The notes: generated from the letters alone by a model not told the origin. A stretch of 10,681 nt of DNA from JAVVPL01 sp036655775 (GCA_036655775.1 JAVVPL010000075.1:1-10681); one strand, 5' to 3'; counted from the stretch's first letter, positions 1 through 7,073 are shown. Numbers and translations: made by a program.

Positions 1-348
1 CTAAAACCCTTTGTAATAGGGATTGGCGAAAACTTTCAAAATGCGTTTGATTGTGTAGGTGAATATTTTGATGCCTCTCAAGAAACGGAGTTTGTCAAAG
101 CTTTTGATGTAGTTATTTCACAGGCATTTAATTCAACAACTGCGCAAGTGAATCTATTGGATCAAGCTGGAGCCGCCACCGAAACCAATATTAACATGAG
201 TTTTTATGATAAAGTGTCAGGAAAACTTCAAAAAAACTATGTACATACCATGAATGTGAGGGGTTTATCCGACACACTCACCTTGGATCCCTTAATTACT
301 TATACCTTGGTAGTACATACCATTCCGATGTACCTCAAGGGCAATTGA
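1..348 (+). pseudogene. vWA-domain protein, upstream fragment of a frameshifted gene (5' end outside window)
   Basis: The frame is open from the first base to a TGA at 346-348, so the true start lies to the left. It shows the end of a von Willebrand A-like domain (FVIGIG strand, then CVGEYFDA and the QVNLLD boundary). A beta-rich region follows (MSFYDKVSGK, the LDPL turn, VVHTIP). From memory, this layout is that of a large vWA-domain protein common in Bacteroidota, in which VVHTIP is followed by a further segment and then PQGQL. Here the frame ends shortly after HTIP with the unrelated residues MYLKGN, while PQGQL and the rest of the protein continue in another frame from about 327. I read this as one gene interrupted by a small deletion or sequence error. 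The molecular role is unknown; vWA domains usually bind proteins, often through a metal site that lies outside this window. Confidence 0.7.
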
Positions 349-803
349 TGGTCAAAGCCAATGGCTCTAGAATTAGCTTAGCGCAAAGTACCCCTTGCAT
401 AGTGCGTAAAAAAGGAAGTTTGGAAACGCTCAATGTCCTTGTTTTAAATGAGCAAGAACGTTTTTTGACAGGATTCTACGATTTAGAAATTTTGTGTTTG
501 CCTCGATTGAAAATAGAAAGTGTAGAAGTAAAACAAAGTACGCTCACCACCGTAGATCTTCCTAATCCAGGGGTTTTGATAGTGCAAAGAGGGGTAGAAG
601 GCTATGCTAGTATTTATAGTGAAACACCTAAGGGATTAGAACTTATCTATAATATTAAACCCAGTTCCAAAAGTGAAACCCTTTATTTATTACCAGGAAA
701 ATATAAAGTAGTCAATCGCTCTCGCTACCACCAAAGAGCTTCGGCCACACGCGAAAAAAGTGTGACCATAGAATCCGGAATTAGCACAAGTATTTCATTT
801 TAA
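348..803 (+). pseudogene. vWA-domain protein, C-terminal fragment in shifted frame
   Basis: This is the downstream part of the same gene, reading in the -1 frame relative to the preceding fragment. The frame is open well upstream of the nominal ATG at 348 (or TTG at 345), and the residues DVPQGQL at 327-347 belong to it, so homology begins before any usable start. It contains IVRKKGSLETLNV, then the TGFYDLEILCLPRL stretch, a repeat-like beta region, LLPGKYKVV and the terminal VTIESGISTSISF. These fit the C-terminal beta-sandwich repeats of the Bacteroidota vWA protein as I remember it. TGA and ATG share bases (TGATG), so coupled translation of a separate protein is formally possible, but the domain continuity argues against two genes. 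The transketolase gene follows after 20 bp. Confidence 0.65.
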
Positions 804-823
804 AATATATATATAATAATATA

Positions 824-1780
824 ATGCATACGTACACTTACACAGAAAAAAAAGACACGCGCTCAGGTTTTGGCGCAGGATTATTAGAAGCCGCAAAGCA
901 AAATTCTGACATTGTGGCTCTTACTGCCGATTTGGCTGGTTCCGTTAAAATGGATGCTTTTGCCAAAGCATTTCCAGAACGTTTTTTCCAAGTTGGCATA
1001 GCTGAAGCAAACATGATTGGTATCGCCGCTGGTCTTTGTTTGGGCGGAAAAATTCCATTTACGGGAACTTTTGCAGCCTTTGCTACAGGTCGTGTATACG
1101 ATCAAATTCGCCAATCCGTGGCTTATTCTAATAAAAACGTTAAAATATATGCGCCCCATTCAGGCCTTACCGTAGGTGAAGATGGAGCCACACACCAAGC
1201 TTTGGAAGATATGGGTATGCTTAAAATGATGCCTAATATGATCGTAATTCATCCCTGCGATTACAACCAAGCTTACCAAGCCACTTTAGCCGTTGCTAAA
1301 TACAAAGGGCCTGTGTATTTACGTTGTGGTCGTCCAGAGGTACCTAACTTTACGCCCAAAGATCAAATTTTTGAAATTGGCAAAGGATATTTACTTCAAG
1401 AAGGTAAAGATGTAACTATTATAGCGATTGGCCATTTAGTATATCCAGCCTTAGAAGCTGCCAATATATTGGAAGCCAAAGGTATTTCAGCCGAAGTAAT
1501 TAATATGCCTACACTCAAACCCTTAGATACCAAACTTATTTTAAAATCTATTCTAAAAACAGGCTGTGTAGTGAGTGCCGAAGAACACCAAATCAGTGGA
1601 GGATTAGGAGATAGCGTAGCCAATTTCCTTTCTCGTACGGTTCCTACACCTATTGAAATGGTTGGAGTAGATGATGTTTTTGGACAAAGTGGAAAACCAC
1701 AAGAACTACTCGATCTTTATGGATTGAATACCGAAGGTATTGTCAATGCCGTAGAAAAAGTATTAGCACGAAAGATATAA
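824..1780 (+). CDS. Transketolase, C-terminal subunit of the split type
   Basis: This is a 318-residue C-terminal half of a thiamine-diphosphate-dependent transketolase, which moves two-carbon ketol units between sugar phosphates in the pentose phosphate pathway. The pyrimidine-binding domain covers about residues 10-170. It includes GIAEANMIG, with E61 as the expected cofactor-activating glutamate, then GTFAAF (81-86) and GEDGATHQALED (118-129). The C-terminal domain covers about 185-312 and includes EEHQISGGLGDSV (253-265). Single-chain transketolases are roughly twice this length, so a separate N-terminal subunit carrying the diphosphate-binding domain is required. In split systems it normally lies directly upstream, but here the upstream neighbour is the vWA gene. 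The ATG at 824 follows an AT-only leader without a clear ribosome binding site. Mpl follows after 11 bp, suggesting cotranscription. A 1-deoxyxylulose-5-phosphate synthase-like role is less likely because the family lengths do not fit. Confidence 0.9.
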   Translation: MHTYTYTEKKDTRSGFGAGLLEAAKQNSDIVALTADLAGSVKMDAFAKAFPERFFQVGIAEANMIGIAAGLCLGGKIPFTGTFAAFATGRVYDQIRQSVAYSNKNVKIYAPHSGLTVGEDGATHQALEDMGMLKMMPNMIVIHPCDYNQAYQATLAVAKYKGPVYLRCGRPEVPNFTPKDQIFEIGKGYLLQEGKDVTIIAIGHLVYPALEAANILEAKGISAEVINMPTLKPLDTKLILKSILKTGCVVSAEEHQISGGLGDSVANFLSRTVPTPIEMVGVDDVFGQSGKPQELLDLYGLNTEGIVNAVEKVLARKI

Positions 1781-1791
1781 AAAATTAAACC

Positions 1792-3165
1792 ATGCATACG
1801 CAAAAAATTCATTTTATAGCTATTGGTGGTAGCGCGATGCACAATTTAGCCATTGCGTTACATTTAAAAGGGTATCAAGTAAGTGGATCTGATGATGAAA
1901 TTTTCGATCCTGCTAAATCGAGGCTTGCCAAATATCATTTACTTCCACAAAACGAAGCTTGGGATCCGAGTCGTATCACCCCCGATCTAGAGGCCATAAT
2001 TTTAGGCATGCATGCGAAGGCCGATAACCCCGAACTTCTTAGAGCGCAAGAATTGGGTTTGAAAATATATTCCTATCCCGAATTTTTATACGAGCAATCC
2101 AAAGATAAAACGCGTATTGTCATAGGAGGTAGTCATGGTAAAACCTCCATTACCGCTATGATACTTCATGTACTTCAACATCTTCAAATTCCTTGCGACT
2201 ACATGGTAGGAGCCCAATTAGACGGTTTTGAAGTAATGGTAAAACTCACACAAGAGGCTCCATACATGCTGTTGGAAGGCGATGAGTATCTTACTTCGCC
2301 CATTGATCGACGACCCAAATTTCACTTATACAAGCCTCATATTGCAGTGATTAATGGAATTGCATGGGACCATATCAATGTATTTCCTACTTTTCCTATT
2401 TATGTGGAGCAATTTAAAATTTTTGCAGATAGCTTGATGCCAAATGCTTCATTATTCTATTATGAGGGAGATTCACAAGCAAAACAGATCGGAGAACAGA
2501 GTCGTTCGGATATTAAATCTAGTGGTTATACTTATTTGCCATACAGTGTTAAAAATGGTGTTACCTATATTGAATATTTAGGTAAACAATATCCACTTCA
2601 AATTTTCGGACAACACAATATGCAAAATTTAGCGGCCGCTTGGAATGTATGTCAACAAATAGGAATAGACGGAAAACAATTTTTAGAAAGCATACAAAGC
2701 TTTAAAGGGGCCTCCAAGCGTTTAGAACTTGTTGCCTCTAATGAGCATGCCGTGGTATACAAAGATTTTGCTCATTCTCCTTCCAAATTAGAGGCAACCA
2801 TCAAAGCGATGAAAGAACAATATCCCCAGCGTCATTTGGTAGCCGCGATGGAATTACATACATTTAGCAGTTTGCGAGAAGATTTTTTGGAACATTATGC
2901 ACATTGCATGGATTTGGCCGATACCGCCATTGTATATTTCAATCCAGCCGCTGTGGCTCATAAAAACTTAGCTCTCATTACCAAAGAAATGGTAGTAAAG
3001 GCATTTAAACGTCCTGATTTACTTGTGTTTGATCAAAGTTTAGCCCTTTGTAGCTTTTTGGAACAACAAGTATGGAATGAACAAAATCTATTATGGATGA
3101 GTTCTGGTAATTTCGATGGTATTAATGAAAAAGAATTGGCCTACAAACTTTTGGATCTTCATTAG
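1792..3165 (+). CDS. mpl: Mpl-type Mur ligase (UDP-MurNAc:L-Ala-gamma-D-Glu-mDAP ligase)
   Basis: This is a cytoplasmic ATP-dependent Mur ligase of 457 residues. Mpl couples the recycled tripeptide to UDP-MurNAc and so returns wall peptides to peptidoglycan synthesis. The N-terminal Rossmann-like domain opens with FIAIGGSAMHNLA (8-20). The ATP-binding P-loop is GGSHGKTS (112-119), followed by the EGDEY motif (162-166), AWDHINVF (191-198) and GQHNMQNLAAA (273-283). The C-terminal domain starts near FKGASKRLE (304-312) and has DFAHSPSKLEAT (325-336), ELHTFSSL (354-361) and SSGNFDG (437-443). MurC is the main alternative. The AHSP motif, where MurC has AHHP, and the SSGNFDG tail, which resembles the Mpl NGGFGG motif, favour Mpl; Bacteroidota annotations often call this protein 'peptidoglycan synthetase'. 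It sits 11 bp behind the transketolase gene and converges with lptE, 47 bp away. Confidence 0.82.
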   Translation: MHTQKIHFIAIGGSAMHNLAIALHLKGYQVSGSDDEIFDPAKSRLAKYHLLPQNEAWDPSRITPDLEAIILGMHAKADNPELLRAQELGLKIYSYPEFLYEQSKDKTRIVIGGSHGKTSITAMILHVLQHLQIPCDYMVGAQLDGFEVMVKLTQEAPYMLLEGDEYLTSPIDRRPKFHLYKPHIAVINGIAWDHINVFPTFPIYVEQFKIFADSLMPNASLFYYEGDSQAKQIGEQSRSDIKSSGYTYLPYSVKNGVTYIEYLGKQYPLQIFGQHNMQNLAAAWNVCQQIGIDGKQFLESIQSFKGASKRLELVASNEHAVVYKDFAHSPSKLEATIKAMKEQYPQRHLVAAMELHTFSSLREDFLEHYAHCMDLADTAIVYFNPAAVAHKNLALITKEMVVKAFKRPDLLVFDQSLALCSFLEQQVWNEQNLLWMSSGNFDGINEKELAYKLLDLH

Positions 3166-3212
3166 GAAATTCAGATAAAAAAGAGTTGAGGGGGAGTGTA
3201 TCAAAAATAATT

Positions 3213-3734
3213 TTACCAATTTACAAATGCTTTTTGGTACACATCTTCCACTAATTCTTTGCAAATTTGTTCTATCAATTCACTCTCTACAGCCATTAAA
3301 TTCAATTTGGCATCATAGTCTCTAAAGCGACTAAAACTTTGACTAAAGCTTAATTTTTCATTGATTCGATTGACAAAACGCACTTGAATAGTTACGGAAA
3401 GTCTATTTAAAGCGGCTTTATCATTTCCTTGGATAGCGGAAGGGTTTACACTATAGCCAATAATATCGCCTGTAATTTCTACATCTGCAATCCCCTCCAC
3501 TAAATTTAAATTACTTTGAGCTACAAAATAACTTTTCATATTGTCTGTAAGTAGCTGACTAATTGTCGGTTGAACAGAAGGTGCTTTATTTTTGAAAAAA
3601 CCAATGCTGATTGTTTTAGTTCCCGCAGGAATTGAAGCCCCCGTAAAAGAGTAGATACCGCAAGAGCTAAGGCTAAGGAAGCCCAACAATAGCAAGCAAA
3701 AGTAAAGTCGAGAGCATTTCATAAAATGTATCAT
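3213..3734 (-). CDS. lptE: LptE family lipoprotein (LPS transport)
   Basis: This is a 173-residue outer-membrane lipoprotein. LptE plugs the LptD barrel and helps insert lipopolysaccharide into the outer leaflet. A signal sequence with a hydrophobic core (about residues 11-21) ends in the lipobox LSSC, with C25 as the predicted lipidated cysteine. The mature start, CGIYSFTG, followed by TISIGFF (41-47), AIQGNDKAALNRL and the C-terminal KAFVNW, match the Bacteroidota LptE family as I recall it. The ATG at 3734 directly abuts the TAA of the sigma-54 activator gene. The internal ATG at residue 5 is an equally good start and would give a more usual signal peptide. The gene is last in the four-gene minus-strand unit. 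From memory, the pairing of the sigma-54 activator with LptE is conserved in Bacteroidota, usually within a miaB-to-secG cluster that is not visible here. Confidence 0.9.
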   Translation of the reverse strand: MIHFMKCSRLYFCLLLLGFLSLSSCGIYSFTGASIPAGTKTISIGFFKNKAPSVQPTISQLLTDNMKSYFVAQSNLNLVEGIADVEITGDIIGYSVNPSAIQGNDKAALNRLSVTIQVRFVNRINEKLSFSQSFSRFRDYDAKLNLMAVESELIEQICKELVEDVYQKAFVNW

Positions 3735-5039
3735 TTAATTAATTTCTATTTCGTAATCTTTTATTTTTCGATAAATGGTTCTTTCCGAGATACCCAAATC
3801 TTCGGCAGCCTTTCGTCTATTTCCATGATGTTTGTCCAAAGCCTTTAAAATCAAATCTTTTTCAGTTTTTTCGAGTGATAAGGTATCCAAGTTACTAGAA
3901 ACCGTATCTTTTTGAATTTGATTGACTGTTTCTTCGGTGAAATCGGTTTCAAAATTGGCGTATGGGCTTGCATTTTGAAAATGATGCGTACTCACCAAGG
4001 CCGCGCTAGTTGGATTGGAAGGAATAATGGTAAAAGCTTCGGGGCCAGGATTGCTATGTGTAGAAGTGGAAGCGTTTACCTTCCCATTCATAGGTAGCTC
4101 ATCGTTTTTAAGAATACTGGCAATGACTTTTTTTAATTCGTGTATATCCTTTTGCATATCAAAGAGTACACTATATAGAATTTCTCGTTCATTGAGGCCT
4201 GTATTTTCTTTTTGTCCAAATAATACAGGAAATTCAGCAGGCGAACTTTGAGGTAAATACGTTTGTAATTTTTCCAAATTAATCAATCGTTCTTTTTCGA
4301 TAATGGTAATTTGTTCAGTTACATTTTTCAATTCGCGCACATTTCCTTTCCACGTATAATTTACCAAATAGTGGAGCGCCTCTTCCGTTACTTGTAAAAG
4401 AGGCATTCTATATTTTTCGCTTAAATCCGAAGAGAATTTGCGAAAAAGAAGCGGAATATCTTCTTTTCGTTCTCTTAGCGCAGGCACTTGAATAGCAATA
4501 CTATTCAAACGATAAAACAAATCTTCTCTAAAACTACCTTTTTGAATCGCTTCAGGAATATTGACATTCGTTGCCGCCACAATACGCACATCCGTTTTTA
4601 ATACTTTAGAAGAACCTACTTTTAAAAATTCACCACTTTCCAATACACGCAATAAACGCACTTGCGTTGACAAGGGTAAATCGGCCACTTCATCTAAAAA
4701 AATAGTACCTCCATTGGCTTCTTCAAAATAGCCCTTTCTAGATTCTCTAGCATCTGTAAACGCGCCCTTTTNNNNNNNNNNCTTTTCATGTCCAAAAAGT
4801 TCAGAATCAATAGTTCCACCAGGAATAGCTCCACAATTAATGGCTACATAAGGCGCATGCTTACGAGCACTGAGGTGGTGTATGATTTTTGGAAAAAATT
4901 CCTTTCCAACACCACTTTCTCCCGTTACCAATACACTTAATTCGGTATTTGCCACTTGAGCGGCAATATCAATAGCCCTATTCATCAAAGGAGAATTTCC
5001 TATGATCCCAAACCGTTGCTTGATACTTTGAATATCCAT
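3735..5039 (-). CDS. Sigma-54-dependent Fis-family transcriptional activator (interrupted by N run)
   Basis: This is a bacterial enhancer-binding protein without an N-terminal sensor domain: the AAA+ domain begins almost at once. Walker A is GESGVGKE (40-47), the sigma-54 contact loop is GAFTDA (92-97, usual form GAFTGA) and Walker B is GGTIFLDEV (110-118). FREDLFYRLN (170-179) holds arginine-finger residues and GNVRELKN (232-239) is sensor II. After the ATPase comes a linker of about 130 residues with a helical, probably coiled segment (EREILYSVLFDMQKD, about 284-310) and a Ser/Thr/Asn-rich stretch. A Fis-type helix-turn-helix ends the protein (about 393-431, GNRRKAAEDLGISERTIYRKI). The N run falls between GHEK and GAFTDA; removing it with a 5-bp overlap gives the family sequence GHEKGAFT and 429 residues instead of 434. 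The kinase gene ends 26 bp upstream and lptE abuts downstream. Target genes cannot be read from the sequence. Confidence 0.92.
   Translation of the reverse strand: MDIQSIKQRFGIIGNSPLMNRAIDIAAQVANTELSVLVTGESGVGKEFFPKIIHHLSARKHAPYVAINCGAIPGGTIDSELFGHEKXXXXKGAFTDARESRKGYFEEANGGTIFLDEVADLPLSTQVRLLRVLESGEFLKVGSSKVLKTDVRIVAATNVNIPEAIQKGSFREDLFYRLNSIAIQVPALRERKEDIPLLFRKFSSDLSEKYRMPLLQVTEEALHYLVNYTWKGNVRELKNVTEQITIIEKERLINLEKLQTYLPQSSPAEFPVLFGQKENTGLNEREILYSVLFDMQKDIHELKKVIASILKNDELPMNGKVNASTSTHSNPGPEAFTIIPSNPTSAALVSTHHFQNASPYANFETDFTEETVNQIQKDTVSSNLDTLSLEKTEKDLILKALDKHHGNRRKAAEDLGISERTIYRKIKDYEIEIN
4772..4781. other. Assembly gap (10 Ns), probably of zero true length
   Basis: Ten Ns interrupt the activator gene. 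The plus-strand flanks read GCGCCCTTTT before the gap and CTTTTCATG after it, so both ends carry CTTTT. Collapsing them on that 5-bp overlap removes 15 bases, keeps the frame and gives His-Glu-Lys-Gly-Ala, exactly what the AAA+ family has at this point. The gap looks like a fixed-size scaffolding placeholder rather than missing sequence. Confidence 0.85.
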
Positions 5040-5065
5040 AATACGTATTTATATAGTGTAAAAGA

Positions 5066-5935
5066 TTATAACCATTCGTAACTACTTATTTGTACAGGTA
5101 AATGCAAATTGGGTAATACTTTTTCAATCAACATCCCATCGCGGTTATCATATTCATAACCAAAGGTAGCACGAATTCCCATAGAAACAAATTGAACGGC
5201 TCTATCCAATGCAATAGGCAGACTGTCGCCTTGCATCAAAGAACCCGTAAGAACGCTTGTAAAGGCATCGCCTGTACCTGGATAATGAGCAGGTAAGTAA
5301 GGACAACTCACTTTCCAAAATCTATTTCCCACCCGGTTGTAGGCTACCACCGAAGTCCGTTCAGGTCGATCGGGGATAGGCACACTTGTAATGACCACCA
5401 TTTGAGGACCCATAGCCGACAAGGCTAATAAATTCTTTTTTAATTCGACTTCGCAAATGGTTTCTTTATAGGGCTGATCTAATAAAAAAAACATTTCGGT
5501 CATATTAGGTGTAATAACATTGGCTTTTTGTACCAATTTTCGCATAGCGCTTACCATATTATTTTGATAGGAGGCATATAATTTTCCATTATCGCCCATT
5601 ACGGGGTCCACCACCACCAATTGTCCCTCTTGTGAAAAATCAGTAATGAATTGGTATACAATATCCACTTGTTCTTCGGAACCTAAAAAACCACTGTAAA
5701 TGGCATCAAATTTAACTTGTAATTCCCGCCAATGATCAATAAATAGCGACATTTCATGCGTTAAATCCAAAAAAGAATATTTGCTATATTGGGTATGATT
5801 AGACAAGAGAGCCGTAGGCAAGGGGCAGACTTGAATCCCCATAGACGATATAATAGGAATTACAGCAGTAAGAGAAACTCTTCCCAAACCACACATATCA
5901 TGAATTGCGGCAATTTTTTTTACTTGATTTTGCAT
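5066..5935 (-). CDS. Pyridoxamine/pyridoxal kinase (PfkB/ribokinase superfamily, PdxK/ThiD-like)
   Basis: This is a 289-residue cytoplasmic kinase. Its likely reaction is ATP-dependent 5'-phosphorylation of pyridoxal, pyridoxamine or pyridoxine in vitamin B6 salvage. Visible motifs are IHDMCGLGRVSLT (11-23) at the substrate side, PTALLSNHT (40-48), YSGFLG (80-85), VDPVMGDNGKLY (109-120), ITPNMTE (141-147) and the anion-hole and catalytic motif PGTGDAF (219-225), with D223 the expected base. The length and the CGLGR opening match the 'pyridoxamine kinase' group found in Bacteroidota and anaerobic Firmicutes. Hydroxymethylpyrimidine kinase (ThiD) is the main alternative, so I give no gene symbol. 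The unknown membrane protein gene ends 24 bp upstream and the sigma-54 activator begins 26 bp downstream. I see no promoter motif in either spacer, so cotranscription is likely. Confidence 0.85.
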   Translation of the reverse strand: MQNQVKKIAAIHDMCGLGRVSLTAVIPIISSMGIQVCPLPTALLSNHTQYSKYSFLDLTHEMSLFIDHWRELQVKFDAIYSGFLGSEEQVDIVYQFITDFSQEGQLVVVDPVMGDNGKLYASYQNNMVSAMRKLVQKANVITPNMTEMFFLLDQPYKETICEVELKKNLLALSAMGPQMVVITSVPIPDRPERTSVVAYNRVGNRFWKVSCPYLPAHYPGTGDAFTSVLTGSLMQGDSLPIALDRAVQFVSMGIRATFGYEYDNRDGMLIEKVLPNLHLPVQISSYEWL

Positions 5936-5959
5936 CGAAAAGAAAATTAATAAATATAG

Positions 5960-6508
5960 TTATTTGACCAATAACAAGATAGTAGTAAGAATACTAATAG
6001 AAACTACGGAACCCACCCCAAAGCCAATCCATGCACGTTTTGCTTTCATTTTTTTGGCCTCTTGTGTATAGGCATCGTAATAAATACGATCTTGCAGAAT
6101 ATCCATATTTGGAGAACCTAAATTTTCATAACGAGGTGTGATTTTGGCCACAGGTAAAGCCAAAGCCAAACCCACAATGGGATTGATTACACTTAAAGCA
6201 GTGACTCCAGCCGTAGAGGCTCGGTGCATTTTATAATATGTATTGGCATCTTTTTTGGCTTGCATACAAATTTGACCCACCCATAACATTTGTTCGCTAT
6301 CGGCGGTATTAATTAAAGACACATTGCCGAACACCGAACTTGAATCATTGTAAAGGAAACGGTATAGATCCTCATTGGGTATTTTGAACGTGACTGTTTT
6401 TTTACCAGAAGGCATACTAAATGTAGTTTCATTGGCTCCCACTGTAAAGCTTTGTCCAAAACAAGAAACACTAAATAATAAAAATAAATATATTAAGCCT
6501 TTTCTCAT
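5960..6508 (-). CDS. Exported protein with two C-terminal membrane segments, unknown function
   Basis: I do not recognise this 182-residue protein. A signal peptide covers about residues 1-19: a positive start (MRKG), a hydrophobic core, and cleavage after CFGQ, a common Bacteroidota pattern. The SVSC at 13-16 is a poor lipobox because position -3 is serine. A beta-rich extracytoplasmic part (about 20-95) follows. Then come a glycine/alanine-rich hydrophobic segment (about 99-121), a polar, lysine-rich stretch (122-158) and a second hydrophobic segment (159-181) ending at the C-terminus. A membrane hairpin is plausible. It is the first gene of the minus-strand unit, with a candidate promoter just upstream, and precedes the kinase by 24 bp. 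Nothing in it suggests an enzyme. Co-location with lptE hints at an envelope role, but that is only inference. Confidence 0.75.
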   Translation of the reverse strand: MRKGLIYLFLLFSVSCFGQSFTVGANETTFSMPSGKKTVTFKIPNEDLYRFLYNDSSSVFGNVSLINTADSEQMLWVGQICMQAKKDANTYYKMHRASTAGVTALSVINPIVGLALALPVAKITPRYENLGSPNMDILQDRIYYDAYTQEAKKMKAKRAWIGFGVGSVVSISILTTILLLVK

Positions 6509-6566
6509 AACGTCATAATCGTATATATAATTGTATGCTATTTTTTAACATCACAGAATCAATCGG

Positions 6567-6598
6567 CAAATATACATAAAAAATACGTGAATTGCACA
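6567..6598 (-). promoter_or_regulatory. Candidate promoter for the minus-strand four-gene unit
   Basis: On the minus strand TATATTTG (6574-6567) matches the Bacteroidota -7 consensus TAnnTTTG exactly. The -33 box would be TGTG (6598-6595), three of four bases of TTTG, with a 20-bp spacer. The predicted start, near 6561, leaves a leader of about 50 nt before the ATG at 6508. Confidence 0.5.
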
Positions 6599-6606
6599 TT
6601 TTTTTG

Positions 6607-6614
6607 TATTTTTG
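6607..6614 (+). promoter_or_regulatory. Candidate -7 element for the HsdR-N-type gene
   Basis: TATTTTTG matches TAnnTTTG, 27 bp before the ATG at 6642, and the predicted start is near 6621. I see no TTTG at the -33 position, so this is a half-promoter call. Together with the minus-strand element at 6567 it makes a compact divergent control region. Confidence 0.4.
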
Positions 6615-6641
6615 TACTTTCAAAATAGATAGAAATTTAGT

Positions 6642-7073
6642 ATGCGATTACAAAAAAATTCAGCAGGCAAAGTACAAGTATTCGATCTCGTTCGGAAAAA
6701 GTACGTTGCATTTACCCCAGAGGAAGAAGTGCGTCAAAGTTTAATAGTCTATTTAAATGAATCTTTACATATTCCCATTGCCAGCATGACCGTTGAGAAA
6801 TCATTTACACTTTATGGCAAAGAGCATCGTCCAGATTTGATTGTATACAATAAAAAAGCACAAGCTGTATTGCTAGTAGAGTGCAAAGCTCCTCATATTC
6901 CTATTACTATGGTAACCCAAGAACAGATTGCTCGTTATCAATTAATTAAAAAAGTTCCATATTGGATACTTACCAATGGCAAAGAATGTCATGCGTATCA
7001 AATCGATTTGCATACAAGTGAAATACGAACATTACATAGCCTTCCAGACTGGAATCAACTCAATATCGAATAA
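6642..7073 (+). CDS. Stand-alone type I restriction HsdR N-terminal (HSDR_N_2-like) nuclease-fold protein
   Basis: This 143-residue protein consists of only the PD-(D/E)XK nuclease fold found at the N-terminus of type I restriction HsdR subunits. The active-site residues look complete: E29 in the first helix, PD at 64-65 (D65) in RPDLIVY, E80 and K82 in LLVECKAP, and a QxxxY helix (Q95-Y99, QIARY). Helicase and specificity subunits are absent both from the protein and from its surroundings, so it is not part of a type I system here. From memory, such solitary proteins of about 150 residues are widespread and conserved in Bacteroidota, which suggests a housekeeping DNA-repair or DNA-processing role, not restriction; the actual function is not established. 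A start at 6642 fits the promoter-like element at 6607. The RRM gene follows 96 bp later under its own promoter. Confidence 0.85.
   Translation: MRLQKNSAGKVQVFDLVRKKYVAFTPEEEVRQSLIVYLNESLHIPIASMTVEKSFTLYGKEHRPDLIVYNKKAQAVLLVECKAPHIPITMVTQEQIARYQLIKKVPYWILTNGKECHAYQIDLHTSEIRTLHSLPDWNQLNIE

Noticed and set aside
241..323. Direct repeat GTACATACCAT (241-251 and 313-323) as the cause of the vWA deletion
   Set aside because: Both copies encode expected in-frame VHT residues and the break lies after the second copy, so the repeat does not explain the event.
295..348. Programmed -1 ribosomal frameshift joining the two vWA fragments
   Set aside because: The geometry is right for a -1 shift, but I see no slippery heptamer in the overlap, and the protein would still lack the segment expected between HTIP and PQGQL.
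884..1623. Minus-strand open frames inside the transketolase gene
   Set aside because: They are shadows of a gene with clear family motifs and encode nothing recognisable.
824..1800. Identical ATGCATACG at the starts of the transketolase and mpl genes
   Set aside because: Nine bases at two starts, with different flanks on both sides. Probably chance or a shared early-codon preference.
3166..3212. Bidirectional terminator between the convergent mpl and lptE genes
   Set aside because: I looked for a hairpin with T tracts on either side and found no convincing stem.
3912..4251. Plus-strand open frames inside the sigma-54 activator gene
   Set aside because: They lie opposite its linker region, where low constraint leaves frames open by chance, and show no family features or promoter.
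6642..7073. Type I restriction-modification or other defence system
   Set aside because: No modification, specificity or helicase gene lies in the window; only the isolated nuclease domain is present.
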